DNA from: Manis javanica
Taxonomy: Eukaryota; Chordata; Mammalia; Pholidota; Manidae
DNA length: 64,000 bases
Assembly: GCF_040802235.1 (NCBI RefSeq)
Contig: NC_133170.1
Coordinates: 635,001-699,000, forward strand
Direction of reading: 5' to 3'
Below the pieces are notes generated by a model. That model searched no databases. It saw nothing but the letters and a program-made list of their open reading frames with translations, and was not told where the DNA came from. How positions within the stretch are numbered: position 1 is the stretch's first letter; each line of letters opens with the position of its first letter. Made by a program: the position numbers and the translations under genes. Positions 23,067 through 35,929 of the stretch are shown in pieces.

Positions 23067-24107
23067 GTAACAGATAGTATCCTTCAAAAATACATCAGTC
23101 AAAAAATAGCCTTGGTTATGGTTTCTCCAAAGGACAGTAACATTCTTAGAGAGAGGATCAAATTTTTTAGTAGATAACTAGGAGGCAGTTGATGGACAGT
23201 GTTGAATTTGGGGACTAGTTTGTCTTGGATAGAGCATTAGAGATAAAGAATAAAGCAGAATAGATAGTATCTGAGAAGTTCTAGTTCTGGAAGTCACTGT
23301 CGATTCCATGAAGACCTTAGCCTTATGAATCAGTGTTCTCTTCAGCATCTGCGTGACCTGTGTCTCATCCTTGGCGTGAGTGTGCCCAACATAGGGACAG
23401 CTCTCTGTTTTTCCCAGTATCCCTTTCATTTCATCCTGGCTCCCATTTACCATATCGGCGCCCTTCTGTGGTAGAGACTGTAAAAGGAGTGGGGTGGAAA
23501 ATAGAGTTCCACTTTCTCATGGCCATTCATATGTCCCTGTTCTATCTTTATATACCCAAAGCATCTGATTGTACCCTTTTGATAAAATATTAGTAGACTT
23601 GATCAATTTAGTCACTCAGTGATTTTTGTTTGTATTTTTTCAGTCCTGTTTGCCTTTGTCTTTCACTTTTGTCTGGGGAAAACAAATTGGGCAAGCAACG
23701 GTTTTATCACCCCTTCCTAATTTTCTGTTCTTAAAACAGCCATTCATTGCACGGCAGTGGAGTTGAGATTTGAATCTTGGTCTGTCAGACTAACGATTGT
23801 AGTCTAGGATGCAGATATCTTTAGGTACTGTGTGCTTAGGAGAGGGAAGTGAACTGGAAAGAAGAGTTCTGTTTTGTAGTAGATAGAAGCACATTTTGAA
23901 AGAAAAACATGGGAAGAAGGGGCAGATAGGAATTTTAAATGGAGCCAGCCAAGGCTAAAAAGTTGTTTCTGTTACCAGGAACTTCTGGTCCCTTCTCTGA
24001 TTGCTTGAATGTCCCAGCAACTGCTGCAGTAGAAAATACATTGTTAGCATCCCAGGTATAATTTGAAACAATGTCCTTTTGTAGAGGGTGGTAATTGTAT
24101 CCTAGAG

Positions 24108-24222
24108 CTGAGGATAACCAGTAGCCACATTGGACTACTTAAATTTAAATTAATTAAACTTAAGAAAAATTACAAAATTTAGTTCCTTGCTTGTACTAGC
24201 CACATATCAAGTACTTGATAGA
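24108..24222 (-). mobile_element. MER5-like fragment (antisense)
   Basis: AACCAGTAGCCACATTGGAC, TACAAAATTTAGTTCCTTGC and TAGCCACATATCAAGTACTT form a short MER5-type hAT element with a large internal deletion. Confidence 0.55.
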
Positions 24223-25712
24223 ACAACTTCTTTTGGGCCTCACTGTTCTTAAGAACTGAACTGTCTTACACACTATTTTCTTGGGTACATTGTAATTGCC
24301 AGCATGGGATAACCACGTCCTGTATTCCAGAGTTTGTGTGGGAAGATGTGTTTTTGAGTTCCTGAAAACTGATTCCTTCCAGTGATTTTTTATTTCAAAT
24401 TCTAAAAGTTGATGGTTTTTATGATACAAAAAAATTTTAATTAGGTCACTGTTCCCAGATATTTTTATGAACATATTTGAAATAGTATCTTTAATACATA
24501 GCACAAGTAATATATAATGAAATAGAAAAGGGCAACCTGGAAGATAGAACTTTAAGATCATTATTTTAGGGGTACTAGACTTGAAAGATATTTTAGCTCA
24601 GTAAGGTAGAACATGGGAAGAGACATTAAAGATTGAAATTTGTAAATTCAAGTCATCTGAAAAGTAAAAAGAATTTACTTAAAATCTAGAATGAACATCC
24701 ATTCTTTGAAATTTGAGGTAAACCAAAATTAAGAGAAAATTTGGTTTGACTTAGAGGTAATTAACTTTATTAGAACCAATAAATTCGGTAGGTAAAATAT
24801 GATTTATGATTATAGAGGCATAAATAGTAAATATGGAATTGATTTATATCTAGCTTTTTGGGAAACCACGAGGAAAGATGGTCCTGTCCACCAACAGCTT
24901 ATCTTTTATTTTTTTATTGACTACAAATTACTGGCTAGGACTGTGATTCTGTATTGTATTCCTATGGTCTTACTGGAACTTCAAAGCAAAACTGGTATTA
25001 AAACCCTGGATTCTTAGAGTACAAACGAGTTCAGGTAGATAGATAAACATGAACAAGTTATAAGTTTGTAAGCTGTCAAGCTAAAACTTGTGGTTTTTAT
25101 CTAATGAAATGCTAAGTCCCAGTCATTTTGAATGAATAAACTGGTAGTGTGTCATGATTGTTGATAGGTATGGAAATAGTTAATACATGATAGTTCAAGA
25201 GGAAGCACACAACTTCCAAAAACTTGGAACACTTAAAAACAGCTTTTAAAAACTTTTGTTTTTAATTGAAGTATAGTTACCATACAATATTATATTAATG
25301 TTTCAATTGTATAACCTAGTGATTCAACAGTTATATGCTCTATGAAATGCTCAGACCTACGTGTAGTTACCGTCTGTCACCATACAGTTAACTATAATGT
25401 TATTGACTGTATTTCCTATGCTGTACTTTTCATCTCTAGAATTTATTTACTTTTTAATTGGAATTTGGTACCTTTTCATTCCCTTCACCTATTTTGCCTT
25501 TACCCTCAACTCCCCTCCCCTCTGGCAGCCACCACTTTGTTGTCTGTATTTATGAGTGTGTTTTTTTTGTTTGGTGTATTAATTCCAGATATAAATGAAA
25601 TCATATGGTATTTGTCTTTATCTGACTTATTTTACTTAGGGTAATACCCTTTAGGTCCATCCATGTTGTTGTGAATGGCAAGATTTCATTCTTTTTTATG
25701 GCTGAGTAATAT

Positions 25713-25732
25713 TTGTGTGTGTGTGTGTGTGT
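25713..25732 (+). repeat. Short (GT)n microsatellite
   Basis: Ten GT units inside the L1 3'UTR segment. Confidence 0.9.
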
Positions 25733-25952
25733 ACCCCACATCTTCATCTGTTCATATGTTGATGGATACTTGGGTTGCCTCCATATCTTGACTATTGTAA
25801 ATAATGCTTTAAGGGGTGCATATATCTTTTCACATCAGTGTTTTTGTTTTGTTCAGGTAAATAACATGCATGAAATTACTGGATCATATGGTATTTCTAT
25901 TTTTAATTTTTTGAGGACCCTCCATACCATTTTTCATAGTGGCTGTACCAAT

Positions 25953-26571
25953 TTACATTCCCACCAGCAGTGCATAGGGATTCCATTTTCTCCCCATCCT
26001 CATCAACACTTTATTATTTCTTGTCGTTTTGATACTCGGCATTCTGAGTGGTGAAAGGAGATATCTCATTTTGGCTTTGATTTGCATTTCCCGGATGATT
26101 AGTAATGTGGAACGTTTTTTCATGTGCCTGTTGGCCATCTGTGTGTCTTCTTTGAGAAAATGTCTATTCAGGCCCTCTACCCATTTTTTTAGTTGGATTT
26201 TTTCTTTCTGGTGTTCAGCTGTATGAGTTCTCCATATGTTTGGATATAAATCCCTTACTGAGTATATCATTTGCATGTATCTTCTCCCATTCAGCAGGTT
26301 GCCTTTTTGTTCTGTTCATGGTTTCCTTTGCTACACGATAGCTTTTAAGTTCCATGTAGTCCCAATTGTTTATTTCGCTTTTGTTATCCTTGCCTGCAGG
26401 CATATCCAGAAAAATACTGCTAAGGCCAATGTCCAAGAGTTTACTACCTACGTTTTCTTTTAGAAGTTTTATGGTTTCAGGTTTTATATTTAGGGCTTCA
26501 ATCCATTTTGAGTTTGTTTCTGTGTATAGTGTAAGAAAGTGGTCCAGTTTCATGCTTTCAAATATAGCCAT
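25953..26571 (-). pseudogene. LINE-1 ORF2 remnant
   Basis: Two overlapping antisense open stretches (26215-26571, 25953-26276) in different frames read as adjacent parts of L1 ORF2p. The first has SKWIEALNIKPETIKLL, then AKETMNRTKRQPAEWEKI and ISKHMENSY. The second has VEGLNRHFLKEDTQMAN and [19 protein letters not shown]. The change of frame shows at least one frameshift. This is dead coding sequence of the L1 at 25250-30240. Confidence 0.85.
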
Positions 26572-29500
26572 CCAGTTTTCCCAGCACCATTTATTGAAGA
26601 GATTGTCCTTTTCCCATTGTAAATATTTTTGCCTCTTTAATCATAGATTAATTGACCATATAAATGTGTGTTTATTGCTGAATACTATTCTGTTCCATTG
26701 ATCTATGTGTCTGTTTCTGTGTCGGTACTTTACTGTTTTGATTACTGTAGCTTTGTAGTATAGTTTGAAATCAGGGCATGTGGTACCTTTAGCTTTGTTC
26801 TTTTCAAGATCTCTTTGGCTATTCAGGGTCTTTTGTGGTTCCTTACAAATTTTAAGATTATTCTAGTTTTATGAAGAATACTGTCAATATTTTGATAAAG
26901 GATTGCATTGAATCTGTAGATTTCTTTGGGTAGTATGTACATTTTCACAATATCCTATTCAGCATGGAATATCTTTCCATTTATTTTTGTCATCTTCAAT
27001 TTCTTTCATGATGTCTTAAAGTTTTCAGAGTACCGTGGTTAAATTTATTTCTAGTTACTTTATTCTTTTTGAAGCAATTGTAAACAGGATTGTTTTCTTA
27101 ATTTCTTTTCCTGCTAGTTCATTTTCGGTCTATAGAAATGCAATAGATTGCTGTATGTTGATTTTGTATCCTGCAATTTCACTGAATTCATTTGTGTTTT
27201 CTATATATAGTATGTTGTCTGCAAATAATGACAGTTTTACTTCTTCCTTACCAATATGGATGCCTTTTATTCTTGTCTTATTGCTGTGGCTAGGACTTCC
27301 AGTACTATTTGAATAAAAGTGGTGAGAATTGGCAACCTTGTCATGTTCCTGATATTAGAGGAAAAGCTTTCAGCTTTTTGCCATTGATTACTGTGTTAGT
27401 TGTGGGTTTGTCATATATGGTCTTCATTATATTGAGGATGTTCCCTTTATACCCACTTTGTTGAGAGATTTACCATGAATGAATGTTAGATTATTATCAG
27501 TGCTTTTTCTGCATCTGTTGAGATGATCATATGGTATTTATCTTTCCTTTTGTTAATGGGATGTGTCACATTTATTTGAAGATATTGAACCATCCTTGTA
27601 TCCCTGGAATAAATCCCACTTGGTTATGGCAAATGATCCTTTTAATGTGTTTTTAGACTTGTGTCATCTTGAATTTGCTTTGCTAATATGTTGAGGATTT
27701 TTGCATCTCTTCATAAGGGATATCGGTCTATAATTTTCTTTTTTTGTAGTGTCTTTTTCTGGTTTTGGTATCAGGCTAATGGTGACCTCATAGAATTAAT
27801 TTGGAAGCATTCCTTCCTCTTCAGTTTTTTTGGAATCATTTGAGAAGGGTAGGTACTAATTCTCCTCTCAATGTTTGGTAGAATTCACCTGTGAAGCCAT
27901 CTGGTGGTGAACTTCTGTTTGCTGAGAGGTTTTGATTACTGATTCAATTTTGTTACTAGTGATTGGTCTGCTCCATTTTTCTGTTTCTTTCTGATTTGGT
28001 CTTGGAAGATTGTATGTTTCTAGGAATTTATCCATTTCTTCTAGGTAGTTCAGTTTGTTGGGCTGTAATTCTTCCTAGTAGTCTCTTATAATCCTTTATA
28101 TTTCTGGGTTTTGGTTGTAACTTGTCTTTCATTTCTATTTTGAGTCCTTTTTATTTCTTGATGAGTCTGGTGAAAGGTTTTCAATTTTATCTTTTCAAAG
28201 ATTCAACTCTTAGTTTCATTGATCTCTTTTATTTTTTTACACTCTGATATTTATAATTTCCCTCCTTTTACTAACTTTGGGTTTTGTTCTTTCTCTAGAT
28301 CCTTTACATGTAAGGTAAGATTGTTTATTGGAAATTTTTCTTTTTTCTTGAAATAGGCCTGTATTGTTATAAACTTCCTTCTCAGAACTACTTTTGTTGT
28401 GTCCTAAAGATTTTGAACCATTGTGTCAACATTTTCATTTGTCTCCAGGTATTTTTTGATTTCTTCATTGACCCATTGTTTGTTTAATAGTATCAACAAA
28501 TTACTCTCATGTGTTTTGTGTTTTTTCCATTTATCTTGTAATTGATTTCTAGTTTCATAGCATGGTTGTAAAAGATGTATTAATTTCAGTCTTCTTATCC
28601 ATTTATATTTAAAGGAATTATTGATAGGTATATATACTTCTGTTTTGTTACTTTTTTTCTGTGTTTTTTTAGTTCCTTATTTTGTGCTCTTCCCTTTTGA
28701 TTTGATGACTCTTTAGTGTTAAAATAGATTATATAATCTCTTTAGTGTTATAGAGACTTTATTTTTTGTGTTTCTTTTATAGTTTTTGGTTTGTTGCTAC
28801 CATGAGGCTCACATATAACATCCTCAGTATTCAGCAGTCTTTACTAAGTTGGAGGTCGCTTAAATTCAGTCACATTTTAAAAGCACTACATTTTGTACCC
28901 CCTTTACATCTTATGTATTTGATGTCATATTTTGTGTCTTGCATTTTGTGTTTCCCTTAACTGTTTTATAATTGACTTTAGCACTTTTTAAATTCCCAGG
29001 CTACTTCAGATGTGATTGATCCACTGCCTTTTGCCTGTGATATTTTCCCTATTTTTCCATTTTCCTCTAGTCTCACCTTGTAGGCTTATCTAGCCTTGTC
29101 TCATCTTTTTAAAGAAGTTCCTTTAACTTTGCTTTAAGATTGGTTTAGCGGGGATGAACTCGTTCAGCTTTTGTCTGTCTGAGACACCTTTTATCTGTCT
29201 TTCAGTTCTAAATGATACTCTTTGCAAGTAGAGTATTCTTGGTTATAGGATATTTTCCCTTCAGGGCTTTGAATGTGTTGTACTACTCCCTTCTAGTTTG
29301 CAAAGTTACTACTAAAAAAATCAATTGATAATTACAGGTTTTTCCTTGTACATAACTGTTTGCTTCTCTCCTGGTGCTTTTAGGAATCTTTAATTTTTGC
29401 CACTTTAACTATTATGTGTATTGGTGTGGACCTCCTTGGGTTTGTTTTGTTTAGGTCTCTCTGTTTCCTGTACTTGGAAGTCAGCTTCCTTCCCCAGGTT

Positions 29501-30969
29501 AAGGAGTTTTCAGCTTTTCTTCAGATAAGTTTTCTGCCCCTTTTTCTTTCTGGGAACCCTATAGTGTGAATGTTGGTATGCTTGATGTCATTGCAGAGGT
29601 ACCTCAACCTGTCTCCCTTTTTAAAAAATTTTTCTGCTCTTCAGCTTGGGTGCTTTACACTTCCCTGTCTTCCAGATCGCTGGACCATTCTTCTTCATGC
29701 TCTAATCTGCTGTGGATTTCCTGAGATGTAGAGTATTTTTCAGCTCAGTCATGCTGTTCTCCATCTCTCATCGATTCCTCTTTGTATTTCCCATCTCTTT
29801 GCTGAAGTTCTCACCGAGTACCTCCACTCTTCTCTGAAGCCTGATGAGCACCTTCATGACTGTTACTTTGAGCTCTTTATCAGGTAGCTTGCTTATAGCC
29901 ATTCTTTAGTTTTTTTCCCTGAGGTTTTTGTCTTGTTCTGTTCATTTGAACATACTCCTCTGTCTTTTCATTTTGTCTAATTCTCAGTGTTATTTCTGTA
30001 TGTTCAGTAGGTCAGCTCTGTTTCCTGTTCTTGAAGGTAGTTGCCTTATGTAGAAAGCTTCTTGTGTGGATCAGTAGTGGGGGTCACATTTCTCTTTAGG
30101 CCCTTAGGCTGTGGAAGATCTGTTCTGCCAGCTGCCAGGCTGTTCCGGTGTGAGCTGTATGACAGGCAGTTGCAGCTCTGACGGGAGTAGGTGAACTCTG
30201 TCCTGCTGCTCCTCCGCCTTCCTGAGGTTGCCCAGAACAGTTTTTAATGCAGATTTCTAACATGTAAGAAAAGGTGGCCTGCAACTTAACTGAGGTTTCT
30301 TAGTTTCTCAGTGATCGACCATTACTTATGTACTTCATTGCATGAGTTAAAATAGGGAAGGCAATATTTATTGTAAAATATTAATTATAAATGATAATTT
30401 ATATATTAACACATAAGTAGAAGCTTAATATTCTTAAGGGAAGAAATGTGAAAGTGTAGATCAGACTGTCCAACAGGACATGAATTGTTTGAATTAAGGG
30501 GTCACATTCTACACCTTGTGAAACTACTGGGTTTTTAAAATGTGGTAATTTTGAAATTGACATTTCATCACACTGAGTTAACTCCAACTTAAATCTTCTT
30601 TATTCTCAGCTGTTTAGGGTAACATGGAGATGGTTTGGTGTGAATTTCCCCAAACAAAGAAGTAGACTCAGTTGCAGAGCAGATAGGTGCACAGTGCAGC
30701 TCTAGAATCTGCTAAGCTGGGGCTCTGTCTGCAGTACGTGACCTTGACGATGTGACTGATTCACAAGTAATCTTCCTCAGCAGGTCCATGGTTTTGGTTG
30801 CTCAGGCCGGACTACCTCAGAATTACCCTGGACGCTTGTTCTCCACACACACACACACCCCAAGTTCAGTCTGCCAGCAGGTGTTGATGACACAGCTGGA
30901 CTCTGAGCGCACTCATCTCACTTGCTGCTCCCGTGCTGCCGGCCGCTGTCCTCTCCCCCGGATAGCACT

Positions 30970-31540
30970 GCAGTAGTCTCCTTGCTGGCCTCTGTTCTTT
31001 CCTTTGCCTCCTCGTCTTAAAACTGCCTACTGGCCCGTCTCACTCAGAGAAGCAGCCCATGTGTTTACCCTAGTCCATTGCATGACCGTAGGTTAATGTT
31101 CTGTTTCCTCTGTTCCACCACCGCATCTACTGCTTCTCTTTCACTGCTCTAACCACACTCGCCTCCTGTTCCTCGAACACCCTCGACACACTCCTCTTCT
31201 CTGCCTCTGGCCTTTCCCGTTCACTGCTGTTTCTGCCTAGAGTGCAGTTCCTCTAGATGTGCACATGGCTCGCCTTGCTTCTGTCAGGTTGACAGTTCAA
31301 ATGTCGCTGTATCAGAAAGTCTTTCCCTAATTCTGTGTGTTTTATTTCACAGTTGTGTTATTTTTCTCCATAGCACTTCTTGACATTTTACATGCTAGAT
31401 ATGTTACTTACTTTGTTTATTGTGCCTCCCCCACTAGAAGGTGAAAGCAGGAGCATCTGTCTGTCTTATTCAGTGCCGTACTTAGAGCACTGCCTGTTAG
31501 TATGTGTGTAGCGCTCAGTAAATCTTTGAATTAAAAATAA
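30970..31540 (+). mobile_element. LINE-2 3' fragment
   Basis: L2 features in order: TTTCCCGTTCACTGCTGTTT, GTCAGGTTGACAGTTCAAAT, AAAGTCTTTCCCTAATTC, CCCCCACTAGAAGGTGAAAG, AGCATCTGTCTGTCTTATTC and the CACTGCCTGTTAGTATGTG end. It is one of the better preserved L2 copies here. Confidence 0.75.
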
Positions 31541-32459
31541 ATAGCCCTTGAGAGGTGCCTAGCCCTCTTTCAGATACTTTGATTCACATTCTTCTTCCTC
31601 CCCTCAGAGCAGCCCATCCCATGTGGAGGTCACTGCACACCTTCTCCATCTTGCTGCTCTTCCGGGCTGCACGTTTCCACTCCTTTCCCTTTCTGCATAA
31701 GACGGCTGTCTTTGGGCACTCATCGTTTTGTTTGACCCTGAGAGTGGCACCAAAGGAAAACAGAGGCTGCAGATGTGGGCTGAGTGGGAGTTTTCCTCTG
31801 GTTTTTGACATTCTGCTCCTAAGGCAGGCTGTGATTGGGTTAACTTTTAAAAAAGTGACTTGAATCCTGACTCACTTTGACTATTTAATCCACTAAAACC
31901 TTTAAATCAGCTTTATGTGTTCTATTAAGGTTTTTATGCTTTGCATTTGGTTTTTGAACCGAAGGAGAACCTTTGGACTTCTTCTTATTTACCCCAGTAA
32001 GTCGCAAGGTAGTATATACCTTTAATGAAGCATGCGTAAGTTATTTAAGAAACTGACCAAAAAATGACTGCATATACGTATGGGAGAATCATACTGATGA
32101 AATTAGGGATTTCTTGTGCCAAGATATTTCAGTATGCATTTGAATAGTTCATGGCAATCACATGTCTTGCATCAGTTCAAGAAAGAATTCTAGGAACTGA
32201 TTTAAAAAATAATTTTACCTCATAAATTTGTTCCACCTGACAAGTGATTTTCTTTCCCATTTTTCTCATTTTGCCTCTTGTGGTCACCATTTGCTAGTCC
32301 TCTGGGCCAGAATAATCCTTTACTCCTTCCCTGCATTTATTGAGTCACCAAATCTCAGAAGTCCTCCTGCTTTTCTGTTCACTTCACAGCCAGTCAGCCT
32401 GGCTGTGCAAATCCCTGCTTCTGATCTTTCCCCACTGTAGCCCTTTTCTGTGATCTGCC

Positions 32460-32790
32460 AGCAGATCATTCTTTTAAAAGATTGATTCATATCAGGTTTG
32501 TCATGTCAGCCTTCCTCACAGGAATCTCTCACATGGAATCCAAACCTCTCCGACAGCCCCTGGAGCCGTCCCATCTGCGCCCCCTCGGCGCACGGCTCTG
32601 CCTGTTGCTCTCCTCATGCCTCCCTGTGACTGCTCGGGTAGACGGGGCGCACGCACCCCTCCCGAGCCCACGCTCACAGCTCGCTCTCCTGTCCTTGTCA
32701 GGCAGCCTGGCCAGGTGCTCTCTTACTCCTCCACGTGCTGTGGAGCTCCTTCAGCGCCATCAGCGAAAACCCAGCCCAGATGGCTCTCTT
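32460..32790 (+). mobile_element. Probable LINE-2 segment
   Basis: GTCATGTCAGCCTTCCTCAC, ATGGAATCCAAACCTCTCC and the following pyrimidine-rich sequence fit the upstream part of L2 3' ends, with higher GC than usual. Confidence 0.4.
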
Positions 32791-33051
32791 TTCCCTAAAT
32801 TCCAGGTACATACGTGTCTGCACCACAGAATCCATCATTCAGCTTTGTGGCTTAATACTTACATGCGGCACTTCCTTTCAGTAAGACAGTGTGTTGATGG
32901 CAAGGAGTGTAAGAGGACTGGGTTATCCATAAAATTGACTGCCTTGTACTGTATTTTTTTATGTGTAAAATAATTTCTTACAGTTTTGGGTTTTTTTGAT
33001 GTTGATACTTTTAGGAAACGTAAAAATTCTCTATTATGATTGATCTTATAG

Positions 33052-33133
33052 GAAACCGTTTTTCAAGGAGAAATGAAGAAGAAAACTGTATATACCCTAA
33101 ATGTGGGAGACCAGGACTGTGAAGACATGGAAG
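33052..33133 (+). CDS. SCAF11: SCAF11 exon 2: start codon, residues 1-20
   Basis: The acceptor is TTGATCTTATAG|GAAACC (AG at 33050-33051) and the donor GAAG|GTAACT (GT at 33134). The first 21 nt are 5'UTR. ATG at 33073 has G at -3 and starts MKKKTVYTLNVGDQDCEDME, which lines up with the human N-terminus MKKKTCTLNMGDKEYEDVE as I remember it. The exon ends in phase 1, splitting Gly21 with exon 3. The short basic start followed by acidic residues is the linker before the RING finger. No other in-frame ATG lies upstream in the exon. Confidence 0.92.
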
Positions 33134-33617
33134 GTAACTTTTCCTTTTTATAAAGTTTGTGTGTTGAAAACAAACCTTAGTGTTTCCAGATTGTTCATTT
33201 CTATACATTTCAAAATATACAAGAAGATTTTTGTTTTTACTTATTTTTGTTCTCGAATTCTAAAATAAGCTGCCTGAACAAGTGCACACATTTTTTCCTC
33301 TCCTTCCATGTCTTATTTTTGATTGATTAAGGTTTTGGGTTTGGTGAGCTCTTTTTCTTCTTAAATTTTTACTCCCTACTGGTATAGGAATTATATATCT
33401 TTTTATTGTATTTGTTTTTTAAAACAGTGTTGATGTTTTCCTGTTTCTGAAGTTCGTATTTCAATCTTTATTGCCAAATGTGGAAGAACTGTGGAGCTCT
33501 TAAACCCTGACCGTCCTACTTGGCTTTCTAGGTATAGTCAGTCATCACTTTGGTTTTTGTTTTGTTTCCCCAAACACCACAAACTACGTAATATTTCATA
33601 CAGACAGTGTTTGGAGT

Positions 33618-33629
33618 GGGGGGGGGGGG
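33618..33629 (+). repeat. Poly-G run (12 G)
   Basis: Twelve consecutive G residues in intron 2. Confidence 0.85.
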
Positions 33630-33839
33630 TTCTTTTTTTCTCCATTCCTTTTCTTCTTCCTGAAAACCTTTAAGAAGTTCTTTTAGTGAAAGTCTGTGGG
33701 TGATATGCCCTAGTTTTTTTGTATATTTTCTTCAAAACCATTCAAAGAAAGATACACAATTCTTGAATGATAGTTTTTATTTTTATTTTTTTCTGTTAGT
33801 ACACGGAAGATACTATTTAGACAATATGTGGTTTTCTTT

Positions 33840-34300
33840 CTTGCTGTCAATCTCTTTTCAGCCAAGTGCCATTTCCTTGGAGATGACCTGTCTTTTCCCT
33901 CTTCTTGCTTTAAGATAACGTTTTTGTCTCTGAAGTTGTGCAGTTTTGCCACTTGTTTCTGGGACGAATTATTTTCATTTGTCCTGTTGAGCATACTTGG
34001 TGTGTCCTGTTACTGTTGATGTGTGTCTGTGGTGGTTTGTTTTACTGTTTCCCTTTACTGCTTTAACTGTTGCCTTGGCTTTATTCTCTCTTTGGGACTT
34101 CAGTCAGTATTGAACTTTGTTCTGCCTCATTTCCCAGCTTCCTGCTCACATGTCACAGTTCCTTGTGTCTCTTACCGTGTAGGTAGTTGCCTCACATTTC
34201 TCTTCCAGTTCACACATATTCTTTTCTTCTGGGTCTAATCTGCTGTTCAATCATTCTCTGTAGTATTTGGAAATTTTGACACTTGAAGCCAGTGTGTGTC
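33840..34300 (-). mobile_element. Probable old LINE-1 5'-side fragment (antisense)
   Basis: The end CTTCTGGGTCTAATCTGCTG followed by TTCAATCATTCTCTGTAG, and the preceding TTGAGCATACTTGGTGTGTC, resemble antisense L1 5' regions. Strongly diverged. The GC-rich piece that follows (34440-34610) is unassigned. Confidence 0.45.
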
Positions 34301-34784
34301 TAGATATATTTGTAATAAATGTAACATATAAGATATAAATATGAAAAATAAGTAAACTAAATCAGTTCCTGTTCCTGCCTGTTCTTATTAAGAAAGCTTC
34401 CTCAGGTAGGTTTGGTGATGTTGGATTTTGAGTTCTTATTTGACCAGTTTAATCCTTAGAATCCTTTGCGCCTGGGGATGCTTTCCTGCAGAGGGTTCGT
34501 GTTTGCTTTTTCTGAGCCCTGCTGGGACCACGCCAGCCCCACGTGAGAGCCTTGGCTTAATACTCTCACCTCTCAGACTCACTTCCACACCTGGGGCCCT
34601 CAGCACTAGTCTCTAGATCTTAACACTAGTGTGGACATTTACTCACAAGATGATCCCTCCTTTTCCATTCGTGTATACTGTTCACATTTCAATTGATCAT
34701 TTCTTTACTTTTTTATTTTTTGTTGAACTTTGGAGGGCCTTAAAATCACACACCCTCATGGCAGTGTCTGTTCATAGTACAAGT

Positions 34785-35190
34785 GTGTATGTACACTTGA
34801 TCTAGCAATTCCATTTTTAGAAATTTATCATATAGATACACTATTAAAATTGTGAAATGACAGTCTTTCACTGCAGGATTGTAATAAGCAAAGTTTGAAG
34901 ACAAGTGAATGTCCATCAGTAGGTCAAAACAAACAAACAGATGGAGACTAGTTTGTAAAATGTTCTGGCATTTATGTGAAGAAGGAGGTTTGAAAGGATC
35001 TGTGTTAAGATGTGCTTGTCTTTGCATTTAGACATAGTGGGAAGGACACAGAGGAATAGTTGTGTTCTTGCTGCACTGGGTGGAACTGGATGGATGCGGT
35101 AGATTTGAGTGGGAAATTTGTCACTGTAACTTTTTTTACTTTGGAAATTTTGAACATGTGACCGTTACTTTAAAATTAAACTTTTGAAAT
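34785..35190 (+). mobile_element. Old LINE-1 3' end (sense)
   Basis: CTAGCAATTCCATTTTTAGA, GAATGTCCATCAGTAGGTCA and a 3'UTR-like end (TGTAACTTTTTTTACTTTGG) follow the order of an old L1 3' end with a degenerate ORF2 terminus. Confidence 0.6.
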
Positions 35191-35368
35191 TCTTTTCACT
35201 GTCCAATTAAAAAAAACAAATTAGCAAATTTTGGGGGTATTGTATCTAAGATTTAATTACTTCATAATGGTAGGGCTTTTTAGAATATCTAGTCCATGAT
35301 ACTGCCATAAACATAAGTCAGATTGGTCTGGAGAACTTGAAAGCGTGTATGGCTGCTTTCCTTTATAG

Positions 35369-35526
35369 GTGAAGAAAACAAAGAGAATACTGCCTCTACT
35401 GGTCTGTTGTACAGTGAAGCTGACAGATGTCCAATATGTCTTAATTGCCTATTAGAGAAGGAAGTTGGTTTTCCCGAAAGCTGTAATCACGTCTTCTGCA
35501 TGACCTGTATTCTTAAATGGGCGGAG
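35369..35526 (+). CDS. SCAF11: SCAF11 exon 3: RING finger, residues 21-73
   Basis: The acceptor is TTCCTTTATAG|GTGAAG and the donor GCGGAG|GTGAGT. The 158-nt exon enters in phase 1 and leaves in phase 0. It encodes most of the RING finger: Cys41-x2-Cys44, Cys59-x-His61, Cys64-x2-Cys67, in SEADRCPICLNCLLEK and then GFPESCNHVFCMTCILKW. The sequence is essentially that of human SCAF11. RING domains bind two zinc ions and usually recruit E2 ubiquitin-conjugating enzymes; E3 activity of SCAF11 is inferred from the domain. If intron 3 is retained the frame runs 21 more codons and stops at 35590, which would cut the RING before its last zinc-ligand pair. Confidence 0.97.
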
Positions 35527-35929
35527 GTGAGTCTGAGAATAAGTATTAAATACTGTATTTTAGTGCCCCAACATGATTTTCATTACACCTAAGGAGTTGA
35601 TGCTACCTTTCATAAATTATTACATGGCAGTGTGTTTTCCCTTATTTTGGACAAATTTTCCTGTGTTACTCAAATTCTGTCAGTATGTTTTCTTCTAATT
35701 TTCTTTTACTCAGCTTTTTGTTCTCTTATGATTAAAAATTTTTAAATGCGTATCTTAAAGAAACCTTAACTTTATAGCAATAACAGATGAAAATTTTTTT
35801 CCTGCTAGAAATGCCTTAATTCATCTTAAGTGTTCTTGACCCTCCTGAGATAAGTTCTGTCTACTTTCTGCTGTGTGTTTTATATTTTTCAGAAAATTTT
35901 TATGTAGATTATTTGATTTCTTCTTTCTA

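Larger units (their letters stand above)
25250..30240 (-). mobile_element. Near-full-length old LINE-1, antisense
   Basis: About 5 kb of one old L1 lies opposite to SCAF11. In window order: antisense 3'UTR (TGAAGTATAGTTACCATACA; GAATTTATTTACTTTTTAAT), ORF2 end (ATGGATACTTGGGTTGCCTC), ORF2 body (TGGTCTTGGAAGATTGTATG; GATTCAACTCTTAGTTTCAT), then ORF1/5'UTR-side sequence (TAGAGTATTCTTGGTTATAG; GGTGTGGACCTCCTTGGG; TATAGTGTGAATGTTGGTAT). Frames are broken throughout, so it is inactive. L1MA/L1MB-type age is likely. The 5' boundary near 30240 is approximate. Confidence 0.8.
21531..33051 (+). other. Intron 1, second part
   Basis: Mostly repeats listed separately; the central 5 kb is one old antisense L1. 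Stretches where I recognise nothing are 22260-22860, 23070-24100, 24230-25240, 30250-30960, 31550-32450 and 32800-33050. Open frames there (up to 163 codons at 32482-32973) lack splice context or a known family. Confidence 0.6.

Noticed and set aside
32482-32973. 163-codon + strand frame close to exon 2
   Set aside because: It overlaps a likely L2 remnant, has no matching splice signals and no conserved motif.
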